In this document: in pieces, positions 12,599 to 24,625 of the stretch | Layout: each line of letters opens with the position of its first letter | Numbering within the stretch: position 1 is the first letter of the stretch | From: Lasiosphaeris hirsuta | Lineage: Eukaryota > Ascomycota > Sordariomycetes > Sordariales > Lasiosphaeriaceae | Length of the DNA stretch: 64,000 nt | Direction of reading: 5' to 3' | NCBI GenBank assembly: GCA_030549175.1 | Contig: JAUKUA010000002.1 | Span: 4,464,001 to 4,528,000, forward strand | The notes under the pieces: generated by a model | What the model saw: the letters and a program-made list of their open reading frames with translations, nothing else | What the model was told of the DNA's origin: nothing | The model's database searches: none | Position numbers and translations under genes: made by a program

Positions 12599-14389
12599 GA
12601 CGCCTAGGCGAGGCGATAAGCGCGGGACCTATCGGCGCGGAAGCGTCCGCACACGGGACAGAGAGAACGCACTTTCACTGCTGGGAGCGTTGCCTTTTCG
12701 CTTTGCCGCTCTGACTCTGACATGCTTATCCGAGTCGGCCCATGCACGGATATTCCCAACGACCAATCTACCGAGGGTGTTGTCCTCAACCCCATCAAGC
12801 ACACCACCCGGAGCGAATCAGAAGGCGAGACCCTGTCACGTCCCCGGCAGTTTCAGATGTGAGGGGATAATATGCTAGTATGAGGTATACATGACCCAGG
12901 GGGCACAAACACGCCGAAGGCATTTTCAGTACCTATTCAACGTTGGCAGACGCGTCCGAAGTCGGTGAAATCGTATGATTCCGCCGTTGTTGCCTCTCGG
13001 GCTCCTTCGGGTGTGGAGGCCTCCCTGCCGTCGGTTACTTGTTGGTAGTAGATTAACGTATCTGATCTCAGCAAAAAAAAAAAGGGTCCTGTGCATTTAT
13101 TACGTTTCACCGCAGCCAGCCCGGCTAACAAGCCCTCAACTGTGATGTGTGTGAGGTAGCTGGTTGGTATACGCCAATTCGAGGTACAATGGCAACGACA
13201 CGTCTGAGTGTCTCTGGCTCTTCGCACAATTTAGCCAAGAAAAAACAGCCTGCTGTGAAGGATGAGTTCTAGGGGGGTTGCTGTGAGCACATTTGCATGC
13301 CATCGCTAAACTTAGGAAACCTGTTTTTCACAGTCATTGTACAACAACCACTATGGCTGCATTCGAGTTGGTACTCTAGAACCACAATGTTTTACACCTC
13401 AGCCCATGTCAAAACAGTGCAACCAAGGTATTTGAGTCCCATGCGCAAATCTCTATACTTTGCTTTACTGCGGCTATTGAGTTTGAGGGCAGTAGAGATG
13501 ATGACACGTCTACCGGTCGCTCTCAGACAACTAAGAATGAACTCAGGTAATTGCTACCGTGGCATACAGCAGTTCGCGGATACACTGAACCGGGCCATTC
13601 CAAATGACGCCCGACTCCTGAGAGGAGGCCTCCTCGACGGACCGAATTCACAAAAGGGGAAATCCGATAGAAAGGCTCCAAACAACCGCATTGGCATCTC
13701 CAAGTCACAATTTGCCATGGAAGTTCACCACGCATTGAAGTTTTCTTCCTTTCTGGGAAACCGTGCGCGGGGGGCTCGTGAAGAAAAGAGGCAAAAGGAC
13801 GTGAGAGTGGGCGTAGCCGGCAGGGAAGAGGTGTTTGGATTTTCATGTGGCCCTTTTGAGGTTTGAGTGGACCCGTGAAAGACGCTATGAAGAGTTATGG
13901 AACCCAAAGAGCTGTCAGAACCAGTGGATAGCCCCTGTATTTACACCGAAGAAGCCAGCAGAGGTAGACAATAAGGAGAGCGCGAGGGCAGAGGCTGCTT
14001 CTTACACCCAAAAGGCTCCATTACTCTAATGGTGCGACAAGTTGTGAATATAGCGTCTCAACAATGGATATATTTTCACACGATGCAAACAAACCAATCA
14101 CAACATACGGGATCCTCTGTAACCTCACATTTACGTGAAAAAGATGGCGGAATTGATGCAGGGCCCAAAGACCCCTGACAGAACGACATATTCCTGCTTG
14201 GAATTAGGTGATGTATTTCTCTATGACTACTAATTTTCTCAATTTTCCCAAGTTTTCACAACCCTGCCGTCGTCTTGAATATCCCAAGTCGATTCGGGGA
14301 CGTACTTGGTCAACGCCAGCTGCAAATCCGCCTAGTATTCTGTGACTATATTTTAAGAACAGCACTGATCCGGAGTGCTGTGCTGCCTG
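12599..14389. other. Intergenic, no convincing gene
   Basis: AT content rises from about 13 kb on. The longest frame (13297-13866, plus) has no recognisable domain or gene-like context. Nothing else was seen. Confidence 0.5.
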
Positions 14390-15540
14390 CCTCCAGCAAC
14401 TTCAGATGCCGTCACAAAAAGACCCGCATCAAGGGCGACAGCCGTGAAACCCTTGACCGAGACCACCTTGGTTCCGCATAGCGACATAGCCGACGCTGGC
14501 GACTTGACCGGGTATGACGTTCCAGCCGTGGGCAGTCACGACATGCCGGCCATTGTGCGAGAACACTACCCTGGCGTTTTCTGACGGTAGCAAAGTCTGT
14601 GGGTGAGGGTGTTTTTTTCTCCAGTAGCTTCAGCCCCTTCAGCTCGAAATGGTAGGTGTGACCGCGGTTGTCTACGACGACAAGGGAGCGGCTGTCGGGC
14701 GAAAATCGCGGCCGCCCTGAATGTTGCTTTGTTGTCAATATATAGGGATACGCGCTGGTTTCCTCCTCCATGTCGATGCAGTAGAACTAGAGGTGTCTAC
14801 CTTCTCGAAGCCGTGGGATGGGAACTCGGTATGCCCATTCGCCTACTCCGAGAGGGTTCTGAACTTTAGTTTGTCATCAGCTTCTTCATCGGCTCGGAAA
14901 CAACTCTCTCCGGTCAAGAGCTTGTGGGCTGTTATACCGATGGATCGGATATCGGCTTTGGTAGCCTGCTCAAACAGCGTGCAGTCTTTGACGTCGAGAA
15001 AGCCATGCACCTCAGGTGGCAAGTATGTGCATGTCCCGGCCCTGCTGAGCAGGCCCTTCTGTCCCAAGTCATTGAAGAAGGTCCTCGAGATGCCGAAATC
15101 TCCAACCTTGATCCACCACCCACCTACAGGTGGCTTGCACTTGATCATTATATTCTATTCGGGACAGAATCAGCTCATTGTTCAAAGTAATTTCAGGGTG
15201 AGAGAGTGTGGGTGGTGGGAGATTTGATCGTACCTCTCTGGCTTGATATCTCGATGACTGATCCGGGTCGTGTGCATTGCTTGTATAGCGAGCAGGATCT
15301 GGTTCGTGACTAGCTTGCAATTTGCCTCGGAGAGGGGACCGTATTGGCGGAGATGGTGGAGATGGTGGCCGAGGTCGCCAAAATCGAGGTACTCCATCGC
15401 GAAGCTCACACGGTGATAGTCGGTCGGGTTATAGTCGGTCGAGAAGCTCAAGAGTTTGGCGAACATGGCTTCATACCGCAAGGGCGGTTGGTGGTGAGAT
15501 GCTTGTTAGTATGGGAGCCCAGCAACATTCCGCGCTCCTA
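14390..15540 (-). pseudogene. Decayed Ser/Thr kinase with beta-propeller C-terminus, paralogue of the next gene
   Basis: Minus-strand pieces in order. YEAMFAKLL to FAMEYLDFGDLGHHL and ISHRDIKPE (15470-15225) give the hinge and catalytic loop. After an intron-like gap, IMIKCKPPVGGWWIKVGDFGIS and GTCTYLPPEVHGFL (about 15155-15000) give the DFG and APE-like motifs. That frame stops at about 14863. Further down come beta-propeller fragments: FSPDSRSLVVVDNRGHTYHFEL (about 14700-14640), FSHNGRHVVTAHG (about 14560) and FTAVALDAGLFVTASE (about 14440-14390). These match parts of the neighbouring gene in order. The C-terminal pieces lie in different frames with stops between them. The intron after HRDIKPE has an extra AG before the donor, and splicing as seen would give a stop. 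No intact N-lobe was found. I read it as a pseudogene. Confidence 0.65.
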
Positions 15541-16470
15541 GCGGTCGGGAGTTGTTGCGGGTGGCTGGGCGGTCGGTTGCATGGCCATGGCGACGTTGGT
15601 GCTGGCGCCGGTGGTGGTAGTGTGATGGATACCTAGGGTGTGCCGGGTAGCATCGAGCTTGATGTTTGATGGGTGGGAAGGTGAAGGTGAAGGATGCATT
15701 GTGATCTACATTACGATACCACTGGCGACAGGAACATAAGGGTTAAGTGTTACCAATGAGATTAATTGATGAATACTTGATAGAGAGTGTTAGGGAAAAA
15801 GTGAAGGAGGGAGGAAGAAGGCCACTTATGTATATGGTGGTCTGTGTGTTCGGCAAGTATTGCGGTTCTCATGGTTAACACGGCGCGCGGGTGACAACCC
15901 TGTTAAGTGAATAGGTGAATGGGCCCCGTTGAGCCTACCACATGTACCTAATCTAGGATAAAAACTAGACAGAGCTTGTTTAGCAAAAAAGTATCCAGAG
16001 TTAGAGCTAGGTGCCCCACATCCTACGATATAGGGCGCCCTGAAATAGTTTGTGGTCTGCATCTTGGAACATTACGCAACTAAATGTTAAAACTTTGTTT
16101 TCTAACGCCATACTCGGCTAGGCTTCACGTGACATGCACCCATTTTCACGGAAAATGGAGCCGCAGCGTGGTTTACTCAACACAAACTTCGTTCTCATCG
16201 ACAGCGGACAAAAGAAACAAAGTGTGCAGGCATGAAACCACGCCGGTTGAATCTCTTGTTATTCCAGAAGTCTAGTCTATGCCAATGTTGTTTACCCTCT
16301 CCTATATATCCGTACGGATTACGCCAACGCTCTTTTGTGCTGATGATCCTTTCTTTGTCCTAGTTCTCTTATGCCAATGGTACTCCACTATCTTTTGCCA
16401 ACGCCAACTCTGCATAGTGCTCCTCACGGCGCCAATGACGAAACTCCAGGTGATCTCCTGGCCGCCTTGC
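15541..16470. other. AT-rich intergenic region
   Basis: No gene seen. It is AT-rich relative to flanking genes and separates the two kinase paralogues. Confidence 0.5.
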
Positions 16471-18409
16471 TCAAAAACTCCCCCGACACGCCTCTCTCGT
16501 TATTGTCCGAATGGAAATAACCGTCGTGCCTGGTTCGTATGTGCTCTCGTACGCCGTGACCACAAGACTGGCGCTGAGGGCAATCTTCATGGGTGCGTCG
16601 CATGAGAAGTCAGCTTCCTTGAACCAGGTGTCCCAGACGTCGTTGAGGCCGGCCGAGCCGTGAATCAGAACACCACCCTGGTCATACTCATCTGATATGG
16701 CAAATGTGCTGCCGTCAGATGAGAAGACGGCAGGGCCCGTCTCTTTCTCGCACGAATACTGTCGGCGCCAGCAGTCCCAGTCCGGCTCCCGTATGTAGAT
16801 AGCCCCCATACCGATGGCAACGGCTCGAACGCCATTCGGCGATATTGAGATGTTCGCCTTGGCCACCGGGTATGGAGCAAATGAGGCGAGCTGTAGCTTC
16901 GGACCTGCAAGGCTGAAGGTGCTCAGGCCGACCGCGCCCCCTACGAGGATCTGTTGGTTGTCCTCGTGGAACTGGGCCGTCTGTATGGAGGCCCCCATGG
17001 CAGCGCCGGACACCCTCGTGAGGTTGTTGAAGGCCGAGTTTTCGAGATCTACGACGGCGAGCTGGTTTTTGCACGTCGTGGCAAGGTGTCGGCCGTCGTG
17101 CGAGTATGCCACAGTGCGCTTTGCCGTATTCGCCTTGCCAGGTCCGACAGGCTGGGTCTCGACGAGGTTGAGGCCCGGGAACTCGAAGCGGAGCAGCATG
17201 CCGCAGGTGCCGACAGCCGTAACGAATTGGTCGTCCGGGGAGATGGCGGCGGTGGTGAGGATCTGGGGCGTGGCCACTAAGATCTCGGGCTCGTGCGTGA
17301 TGCTGTCCTTCGGATTAGACGTGCTCACCGAGTGGAGGCGGGTCGGTGTCACGATGAGCAGCCGGTCGCTGTTCCGAGATAGAGATAGCGAGCACACGTG
17401 TTCGTTGGTAAGCCGCGTGGTGTGCCGGTATCTCAGCTGGGCATCGACCGTGCCCACGATCCAGGGGTCGGCGAGAGCTTCGCTTGCGTCGGGTCTTTCG
17501 GTCGCGTTGAGGTGTATAAGGGACCGTAGGAATTCTTGCCCGGTGACTGAAACTCCCTGTTGGCTGAGACGGGTATCTAGGCACGCCGTAGACCTTGTTC
17601 TGACGTAGTCTCGAAGGGTGATATCAGATGGGAAGCAGTCGAGGCCGGTCAGCATCTTGAAGATTGATACCCCGACAGCCCACATCTCGGCCTTCTTCCG
17701 CTGCCGGAACAGCGAGGTCTCGCCCGGTTTGACCATTTTCAGCAACTCTGGCACCATGTCACCCGGGGTGCCAAGGGCCTCCAGGACCCCCTGGACGTTC
17801 ATGTTGGGGTGATGGTGATACCTGCTAAGCCCCCAGTCCGCGAGCTTGATCCACCACTTGCCGCCCATCTCAGGACACGACTTGATCAGCACATTCTCGA
17901 GCTTGATATCGTTGTGCGTGATCCCGAGGTCGTGAATCAGCTCGACGGCTCGTAGCATCTGCCGGCTGACCGCCACCCCTTCTTCCCTCGCTGATCTTGC
18001 CGTTGAAAAGGACGTAGCAAGACAGGTTACCGCCCGCGAGGCATTCCATGGCCAGGTTGAGGTGTACCCCAGCGGCAAACCAGCCAGTTGACCTGGCGTA
18101 GAATGCCTCGTACTCGAGCCGCGACAGTCGGATCTGCAAGGCAAGCTCCAGGCCGGCATCTGAGGCTTGCAGAATCGAGAGCACATTCACCACCCTGACC
18201 TTCCCAGCCGCCCCAGCTGCTTCCGAGATGCACTCCTCCCGGAATACCTCGCCGTACGATCCGTGGCCGAGAAGGGGCTGGCGTACCCAGCGCTCAGTGA
18301 TAACACGCCGGGACTGGGTGGTGATTGGGTTGACGCTATCTGTTATTGTCGCGTCCCACTTGGCAACTCTTAGCAGTCTGGATAGGACGGGTGTGAGATC
18401 TTTGCCCAT
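16471..18409 (-). pseudogene. Kinase-like protein with C-terminal beta-propeller, one-base frameshift
   Basis: Frame A starts at ATG 18407-18409 (MGKDLTPVLS), carries the glycine loop LLGHGSYGEV and runs to NGKISE. Frame B continues as EEGVAVSRQMLRAVELIHDLGITHNDIKLENVLI to the stop at 16471. Dropping one C from 17985-17987 (plus strand) joins the frames as ISE-EEGVAV, so one inserted base breaks the gene or is a sequencing error. The kinase motifs are altered: the VAIK lysine position reads RVVN, HRD is HND, DFG is DWG and APE is VPE. Catalysis is therefore doubtful even if the frame is repaired. After residue 300 come WD-like beta repeats with SPDDQFVTAVG, SHDGRHLATT, SPNGVRAVAIG and SSDGSTFAIS. 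Fungal kinase/propeller fusions of this type have no known role that I can name. Directly upstream, a 19-codon frame (18410-18466) ends TAA immediately before the ATG in the same phase. Confidence 0.7.
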
Positions 18410-20353
18410 TTACTCGAGAATCAGGGAGGAAGCGGCCGAGAAGTTGTTCCAGTTCTTGACCGACATTTTGTGGCGTTTACAAAGGTCGGTCTGTTGGTAA
18501 ATATAGTCGGAGTGTGAAGGTCCTGTCTCTTTTTCTGACGTCAAGAGTTAAAGGAAAAGTGCGGGATGAAATAGACGTAGTTAAGTTGTGGGTATACAAT
18601 GAGAGCGAGAAAAAAAGAGTGAGGAGAGGGAAAAGAAGATTGGGAAGCGAGGGGGGTGGTAGCGCTTATACTCGTTCCCTGAGGTTTCGGAGAAAGCTTC
18701 GTCTAAGCTTTCATGTGGTAACTCAGTCAGTGCCAAGATTTAGCGTTAGGGTTTGTGTATATAACTACGGATGAATCTGAGTTCAACACCAAAGGTAAAG
18801 CAACATAGCCTCAGCTTTTCCGGTTCCAACAATGCCTGGGTCTGGCCGTGCTTACCTAACCTGGAACCTCACGGAAATTCCAAACAACAGATGCCCAGGT
18901 GGTACTCCTCCTCAAAGCAACTTGAAGTAGCCATCGGCCTTTGACCATCAGTTGATGACCGATTCGACATCTTCAAGATGTGAACATTGGGTGGGATGTC
19001 TTAGTCACAAGACATTCAGAGCTAAATTCCCATGAGAAGCAATGATGACGAAACTAATGCAATGCTATAGCAGATCGCAATGTAGAGAGAGGGCTTCAAT
19101 ATATTTAGCTTGCCTCAATCGATATTGAGCATACCTTCTAGAAACTTGCATATTTGCCAGAGCTGACATGGTTTGCCTGTGAAGCAGGCAACTAACCTTA
19201 TGGAAAACAAAGGCAAAACTAAATTCAAGCAGCGAAAATTAGTGCAATGTCCGTGGATTCTGGTGGGGCTTCCGGGTCGTCTGGCCTCTAACAGGAAAGG
19301 CCCACTCCGTAGGTATAACTTAGCACCTTCCATTCTAGCAGCGACCAAAATTGCCTGGACCGATTTTTTCCCCTTTGTCTAACCAGGTTCCACCATAATT
19401 CTATTTTTTTACCCTTGACTTCAAGCTGCGTTTTTATCTCCACTACCTTCCTAAGCTCAACCATTGAGCAGTAGCTGCAGCAAGTCTTTTATCCCCAACA
19501 TCATGGGTTGTTCAACATGATGTGTTGTTATTCCACATGCTCACAAACCGGTCACCAGCTCAGCGCCCATTTTGCCGACTGGTCTGAGAGGTTCCAGGGG
19601 ATCGACTCAGAGAAGAAAAAAAGATGCTAAAAGCCTGCCTGGCGGTTCTAAATATCACGGATAACAATGCAGCGCTCAAAGTAAGTCTTTGAGCTCCGCC
19701 CGAGTTCCTCGGTGATGATTCAACCTCCGATAGCCCCGATTGTGTTCGCCTCATCGCGGTGGTATATGTCTCCCATATGGTACGCAGCTTGGATTCTCGT
19801 CAGTTAGGTTATATTACGGCAGGCGCTATATTCTGACAGAGGCCGCGGCTCATTTGCCGCTTCCCGGGAGTTGACCTCTTCCCGCATTGCACTTCGCCTG
19901 ACCAACCAAATGGCAACTTTCATGTCATTGACGACCCGCCCCCGCAACCTTGTCTCCCCATCATGCGCGTGCCTAATCCGGAAATGGTGGTACCCATCCC
20001 GTCTCGTATATCATGGAAGAACTAGGGCCGATTTCCTTACCCTCTCCTGAAGGGGTGAGCGCCCCAGGTGTCGCCTTCCGGGGAAAATGCCGAAAAGAGT
20101 GGCATTTATTGAGTAAGTAGGGACCTAATAACCATTTTCTCAATCTGCGACAATCCGTTGTGAAGTCGACGTCGGTAGAATAATATACCCATCCGCACTC
20201 TGCAGGCACCGAGAGGAGACGGTATCAGAGACGCGATTCTGTGATTGTTATTTAAGGCCTTGGCTCGTCCTCTTGGCGACCCGGAGAACTGGTTCCAGTC
20301 CGCTACTGCCCCAGGTAATGACCATCTCGCTCCGTTCTGCGGACCACCCAACC
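18410..20353. other. Intergenic, no gene seen
   Basis: AT-rich near 18.5-19.5 kb. It includes the upstream region of the GH5 gene (about 19.7-20.35 kb). Only short frames without recognisable features are present. Confidence 0.5.
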
Positions 20354-21942
20354 ATGTTTTCCATCTTGTTTTCCGCTGTGACAGTTGCCGGTGCTGTCTT
20401 GGCATTTCCGGCCCAGCCCGAGAGTCGAGCCGCAGCGGCCGGTGTCCAACTTGGTGGGTCAAGCTGCCTATCCCTTACTCCAGCAACTTTCAGGCTGACT
20501 TGGAACCGCAGTCGGTGTCAACATCGCCGGGTTCGATTTTGGGTGTTCCATGTTAGTCTCCCCAGTGGATTCGGTGCGAGCTGTTCCCCCGTCTAACACG
20601 CAGCAGCCAAGGGGCCTGCGATCTTACCAAAGCAGTGCCGCCTATCTCTAGTCTCGGCGGGGCGGATGGGTAAGTCATTTGCAAGTCGATTTAATGGCAC
20701 TGCCGAGGCCGGTATTTCTCACGATTTTCGCAGTGTTGGGCAAATGCAACACTTTTCCAAGGATGACGGCATGAACATCTTCCGTCTCCCCGTCGGCTGG
20801 CAGTATCTTGTCAATAATAAGCTTGGAGGAACGCTCGACGCCGGCAATTTCGGCCGATATGATCAGCTGGTGCAGGCCTGTCTCAAGACGGGGGCATATT
20901 GCATGATTGACGTGGGTTATCAACACTCGCGGTTGTTACTTGAGAACTTCTACTAATGGTGTTATTATCTTGTGCAGATTCACAACTGTAAGTACCTGCT
21001 AATCTCGAAAGAGTCACAGCAACAGTTGTTTATCTGACGCGCTTGCTCAAGACGCTCGCTGGAACGGGCAGATCATCGGCCAGGGTGGCCCGCCAAACGC
21101 TCAATTCACCCACTTGTGGACTCAACTTGCAACCAAGTACGCGAGTCAAGAGAAAATCATATTTGGAGTTGTGAATGAGGTACGTAGGACAAGTCAACGC
21201 GAGTCGACTGTCGCCCAAGCACTAACAAGTCTAGCCTCACGATGTCCCCGACATCGATAAGTGGGCTGACACGGTCCAAGAAGTCGTCACGGCAGTTCGG
21301 GCCGTTGCCAAGAAGCAAATGATCGCTCTCCCAGGCAACGAGTGAGCCTCCGTATAACCTCCTGTGGACGATACTAACACACATCGCTCATAGCTGGACC
21401 TCTGCACAGGCTATGCCGACCAAGTCGGGTCCAGCCCTGCTCAAGGTTAAGAACCCCGATGGAACCTTTGACAATCTTATCATCGATGTCCACAGTAGGT
21501 TTAATTACAAGACATGAACCGCGCGGCCCCAAGCTACTGATTTCCATTTTAGAGTACCTCGATTCGGACAACTCTGGCACACACACGGAATGCACCACCG
21601 ACAACATCAGCAACGCCTTCCAGCCGCTGGCTACATGGCTCAAGGCCAACAACCGCAAGGCGATCCTGAGCGAGACAGGAGGCGGCAACACGGACTCGTG
21701 CAAGAAATATCTATGCCAGCAGCTCAACTTCCTCAAGTAACAATTGCCCGCTCCCTCCCACCCATACGCAGACCGATGCTGACCACACCAGTCAAAACCC
21801 GGACGTCTTTCTCGGCTACATCGGTTGGTCCGCTGGATCCTTCAGCTCCGCCACCTACGAGCTCAGCGAGGTCCCGACCAAGAATGGGAATTCGTGGGCC
21901 GACAGCGCGCTTGTCAAGGCTTGCTTGACGAAGCCGAAATAA
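20354..21942 (+). CDS. Secreted GH5 (subfamily 5-like) endo-beta-1,4-glucanase
   Basis: Ten exons: 20354-20453, 20512-20551, 20607-20669, 20734-20911, 20978-20987, 21052-21179, 21235-21341, 21394-21494, 21553-21736, 21792-21942; 353 aa. All introns are GT-AG and all phases fit. Exon 3 could instead start at 20604, adding one residue. MFSILFSAVTVAGAVLAFPAQPES is a signal peptide. The catalytic domain follows with GVNIAGFDFGCS, GMNIFRLPVGWQYLVNN, IDIHNYARWNG, VVNEPHD (acid/base Glu codon 21177-21179, split from PH by an intron), IIDVHKYLDSDNSGTH, LSETGGGN (nucleophile Glu codon 21672-21674) and GYIGWSAGSF. It closely resembles Trichoderma EGII/Cel5A but lacks a CBM1 and linker. It cleaves internal bonds of cellulose outside the cell. 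It is convergent with the CE1 gene, 116 bp apart. Confidence 0.93.
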
Positions 21943-22058
21943 GATTATTATTATTCTTTGAAATTACGACTTCCCAGTACAATACACATGATGAAGTTCC
22001 GAGAGAGTAGCATTCGGTGAGCACTAAAGCCATTCTGCGCCAAAGGACTTTTCCAATC

Positions 22059-23027
22059 TCAAGCCGATGGTCCAGTAGGTCCTCCTTGTCCCCAAGTGAA
22101 ATAATCGCTGGTGTAATTCAACTTGAAAAACTCCAAAACCGTGTTTTCTTGGACTCGAATATCATGCGGCACACCGGCAGCGCTGTACGCCTCGAGCCAC
22201 GAGTTCGGCCCGTATGTATACTTGGTCCAGCCAGCCACCGGCGTGTTCAGCGTTGTCGTGACCGGCGTCTGGCTCAGCCCCAACACGGACGTCCACTCCT
22301 TTACCGCCTCGCCGTAGTTGGTATAGTCGAGCACTTCGTCCTTTGTTCCGTGGAATAGCTGCAGCTTCGGCCTCCACCCACCGTATCCTGGATACGCGGC
22401 CTTGACAATCGCACCCCACTCCTCGGCAGTGTGCTTGACCTTCCCCTTCGCACAGTCATCGCTCCAGTACCCATACACCCCAGTGTTGTTCCCCGCCGGT
22501 GCGAAGCACCCAAAGGGGACCCCGGAAAACGCGCTCCCGGCCGCAAAGACATCCGGGTAAGCCCCGACTAGCACCTGCGTCATCATCGCCCCGGACGACA
22601 CGCCCGTGACAAACACGCGCGACGCGTCACCCTTGTACTTGTTCAGCGTCCACTTGACCATGCTGACGATCCCCAGGCTATCGCCACCGCCGTTGTGCGT
22701 CAGCGTTTGGGCCGACGACACATCCCAGCAGTCATCGGCCGCGTGCGGCGAATCGGGGTAGATGACGATGAAGCCGTGCTTGCTGGCGAGCGTGGCGTAC
22801 TGGCTGCCCCGGAACGCCGCCGACGCGGAGCCGTGGCACCAGTGCGGGTTGACGAGCACGGCGGGCTTGGCCGGGAGGACGTCGGGGACGTAGATGAAAA
22901 AGCCCGCTTTGGTGGGGTTAGGGCCGAAATCCTCCTTGATTTCGACCAGAGAGGCGGCCGATGCCATGGGCGTGACTGCGCCCAAAAGGAAGGCCGCCGC
23001 GGTGGCCAAGGTTGAGGCGGGGAGCAT
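22059..23027 (-). CDS. Secreted CE1-family acetylxylan/feruloyl esterase
   Basis: Single exon, 322 aa. ATG at 23025-23027 (MLPASTLATAAAFLLGAV) starts a signal peptide ending near ASA (residues 22-24). The fold is alpha/beta hydrolase of the CE1 PHB-depolymerase-like type: LVNPHWCHGSASA (58-70), YPDSPHAADDCWDV, nucleophile motif GVSSG with Ser144, LFHGTKDEVLDY (Asp region about 230) and catalytic His288 in GVPHDI. Length and motifs fit fungal CE1 acetylxylan esterases, which remove acetyl groups from xylan; a feruloyl esterase activity cannot be excluded. No CBM1 is present. A GGCTAA hexamer lies at 23313-23318, about 290 bp upstream of the start, and matches the core bound by XlnR/Xyr1/XLR-1 regulators, though a single hexamer can occur by chance. 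Confidence 0.88.
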   Translation of the reverse strand: MLPASTLATAAAFLLGAVTPMASAASLVEIKEDFGPNPTKAGFFIYVPDVLPAKPAVLVNPHWCHGSASAAFRGSQYATLASKHGFIVIYPDSPHAADDCWDVSSAQTLTHNGGGDSLGIVSMVKWTLNKYKGDASRVFVTGVSSGAMMTQVLVGAYPDVFAAGSAFSGVPFGCFAPAGNNTGVYGYWSDDCAKGKVKHTAEEWGAIVKAAYPGYGGWRPKLQLFHGTKDEVLDYTNYGEAVKEWTSVLGLSQTPVTTTLNTPVAGWTKYTYGPNSWLEAYSAAGVPHDIRVQENTVLEFFKLNYTSDYFTWGQGGPTGPSA

Positions 23028-24625
23028 GGTGCTAGGAGTTCTTTCCGAGTCGTCAAGATCCTGCTGGGATTGGGGAGAGTCCGTGACTTTGTGGTTGCCA
23101 TTCCCGAGGACACGGGCTGGGCGCATACTAATAGGAAATCCATCGATTGTCCTGGCGAGATCACCCATGAAATTGTTGTCGTTTTTGACGCCCAATGTCG
23201 AGGTTGGAGGGAGCCCCGCCGCCGGCCCGCAAGCTCGGCGCCGCCGCGCGGAGCAAGGCAGTCCGAAGCCTACTTTGGGGTAGTAATATCCGCCTTCCCG
23301 GGATGAAGGCAAGGCTAATTCATCCATTCTACCCTACCGAGCTTGGTGGCACTCATACCTCGACTGGCGAAACCAGTTGTTATCTGTGGAAGCTCCATCA
23401 CCAAAGTGTCAAGGTTCCCTGCAAAACAATCCGACTTATTCTTAATACGTCGCTCATCGCAAGACATTCGCGATGGTTTCTGCAGAGGTTGCACTCCGCT
23501 TCGTTACCCCCTAATAAGCTGTCGATTTAAAGAGAGCCCCCTCTCCATGTAAGGACCCGCGGGCCACCCACGTAGATTGAAGATTGAGGTAGCGCGGTTG
23601 AGTTAGGTCGATTTCGCGCACTGACTGGTGCAACTACGCGGTGTGCTCACAGTGAGGGCGAGTTTCGGACGCTCTAGGTCTGCTGCGGTCCGCGCTTTCC
23701 ACCTCAGCGGGAACTTCGAGGAAGCTGGGCGTGCCGCAAACGCCACCAAGGCAGACGACTCAAAGAGCTCGCGCGTCTCAGCAACTGCGGTAACATGGAA
23801 GATAGGCACCTGGCAAGGTGCCCACTCAAAAGTGGAGTGACGGAAGGCACATTGGGGGGGCATTGACATTTTCCAAGTGTTCAGCTGGAGGGCACTAGCA
23901 TACGTCGCTCCTACCCAAGATGTCGCCCATCGATGCGGCCGAAATTCCGACTACCGCAAGTATAACCCCCCTCCCCCCCCCCCCCTCGCCCGTCAATTCT
24001 TCGTTTCTACGTCTCGTCCTTGTTTCCTCTCCCTCTCCCTCTCCCTCTGAAGCACGTTCATCCTGCTAATACCCTAGGTCCCATTGATTTGTTCCACGGG
24101 TGACCTGAGGAGCAGCTCGACTCGCAGCTGTGGTTGGGGTCTGTTGCAATTGAGAGACTGGAGAGATTCTCTAGTAATTTCATGATAGACTGCCTCCCTT
24201 GCATCTGATCAGCAATATTTGGACCTAGTGTTCTGTCTTTGACTTTGTTGGACTTTGTTCCAAGATGTTGGATTTCTGCGTTTGTAGGGTTAGGGTCAGA
24301 CTACGTTGTTGTCCCATGTTGGCCGGCTGCCGAGCAGAATTTGTCTGTATCACTTCTTGTGCGCTCCCTGGGATAGTTCTCTTGCATCTCCGACACGATG
24401 GGGTGGCCTACAGGCACGTATGGGTGGTCAATGTATGTTTGGTGCTCACTTGAAGTTCCAGGCGGTGACGCGTGCTTTTGATTTTGATGCTCCCGAGACA
24501 TTGGCTCCGCGTGATTGGTCAGGTGATGCCGGAAGGGCAATTTCCCAGCGGTCTATCCTCCCTGCCTCGAGCATCAAGTTCCACGGCATTGACCACGACC
24601 ACGACCCGCCTTGGAGTTCAGCACA
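23028..24625. other. Intergenic: promoters of CE1 esterase and Zn2Cys6 regulator
   Basis: Divergent upstream regions. It holds a C-rich run (23967-23985) and a CCCTCT repeat (24030-24048), typical of fungal promoters and leaders. No gene is supported. Confidence 0.5.

Noticed and set aside
12448..12714. Protein with (DV)n repeat
   Set aside because: Translation of the hexanucleotide microsatellite; all frames through such a repeat stay open.
13297..13866. 189-codon plus-strand frame
   Set aside because: No domain, signal peptide or gene-like composition recognised; lies in a relatively AT-rich gap.
22695..23283. Plus-strand frames of 106 and 129 codons
   Set aside because: Antisense to the CE1 esterase coding region.
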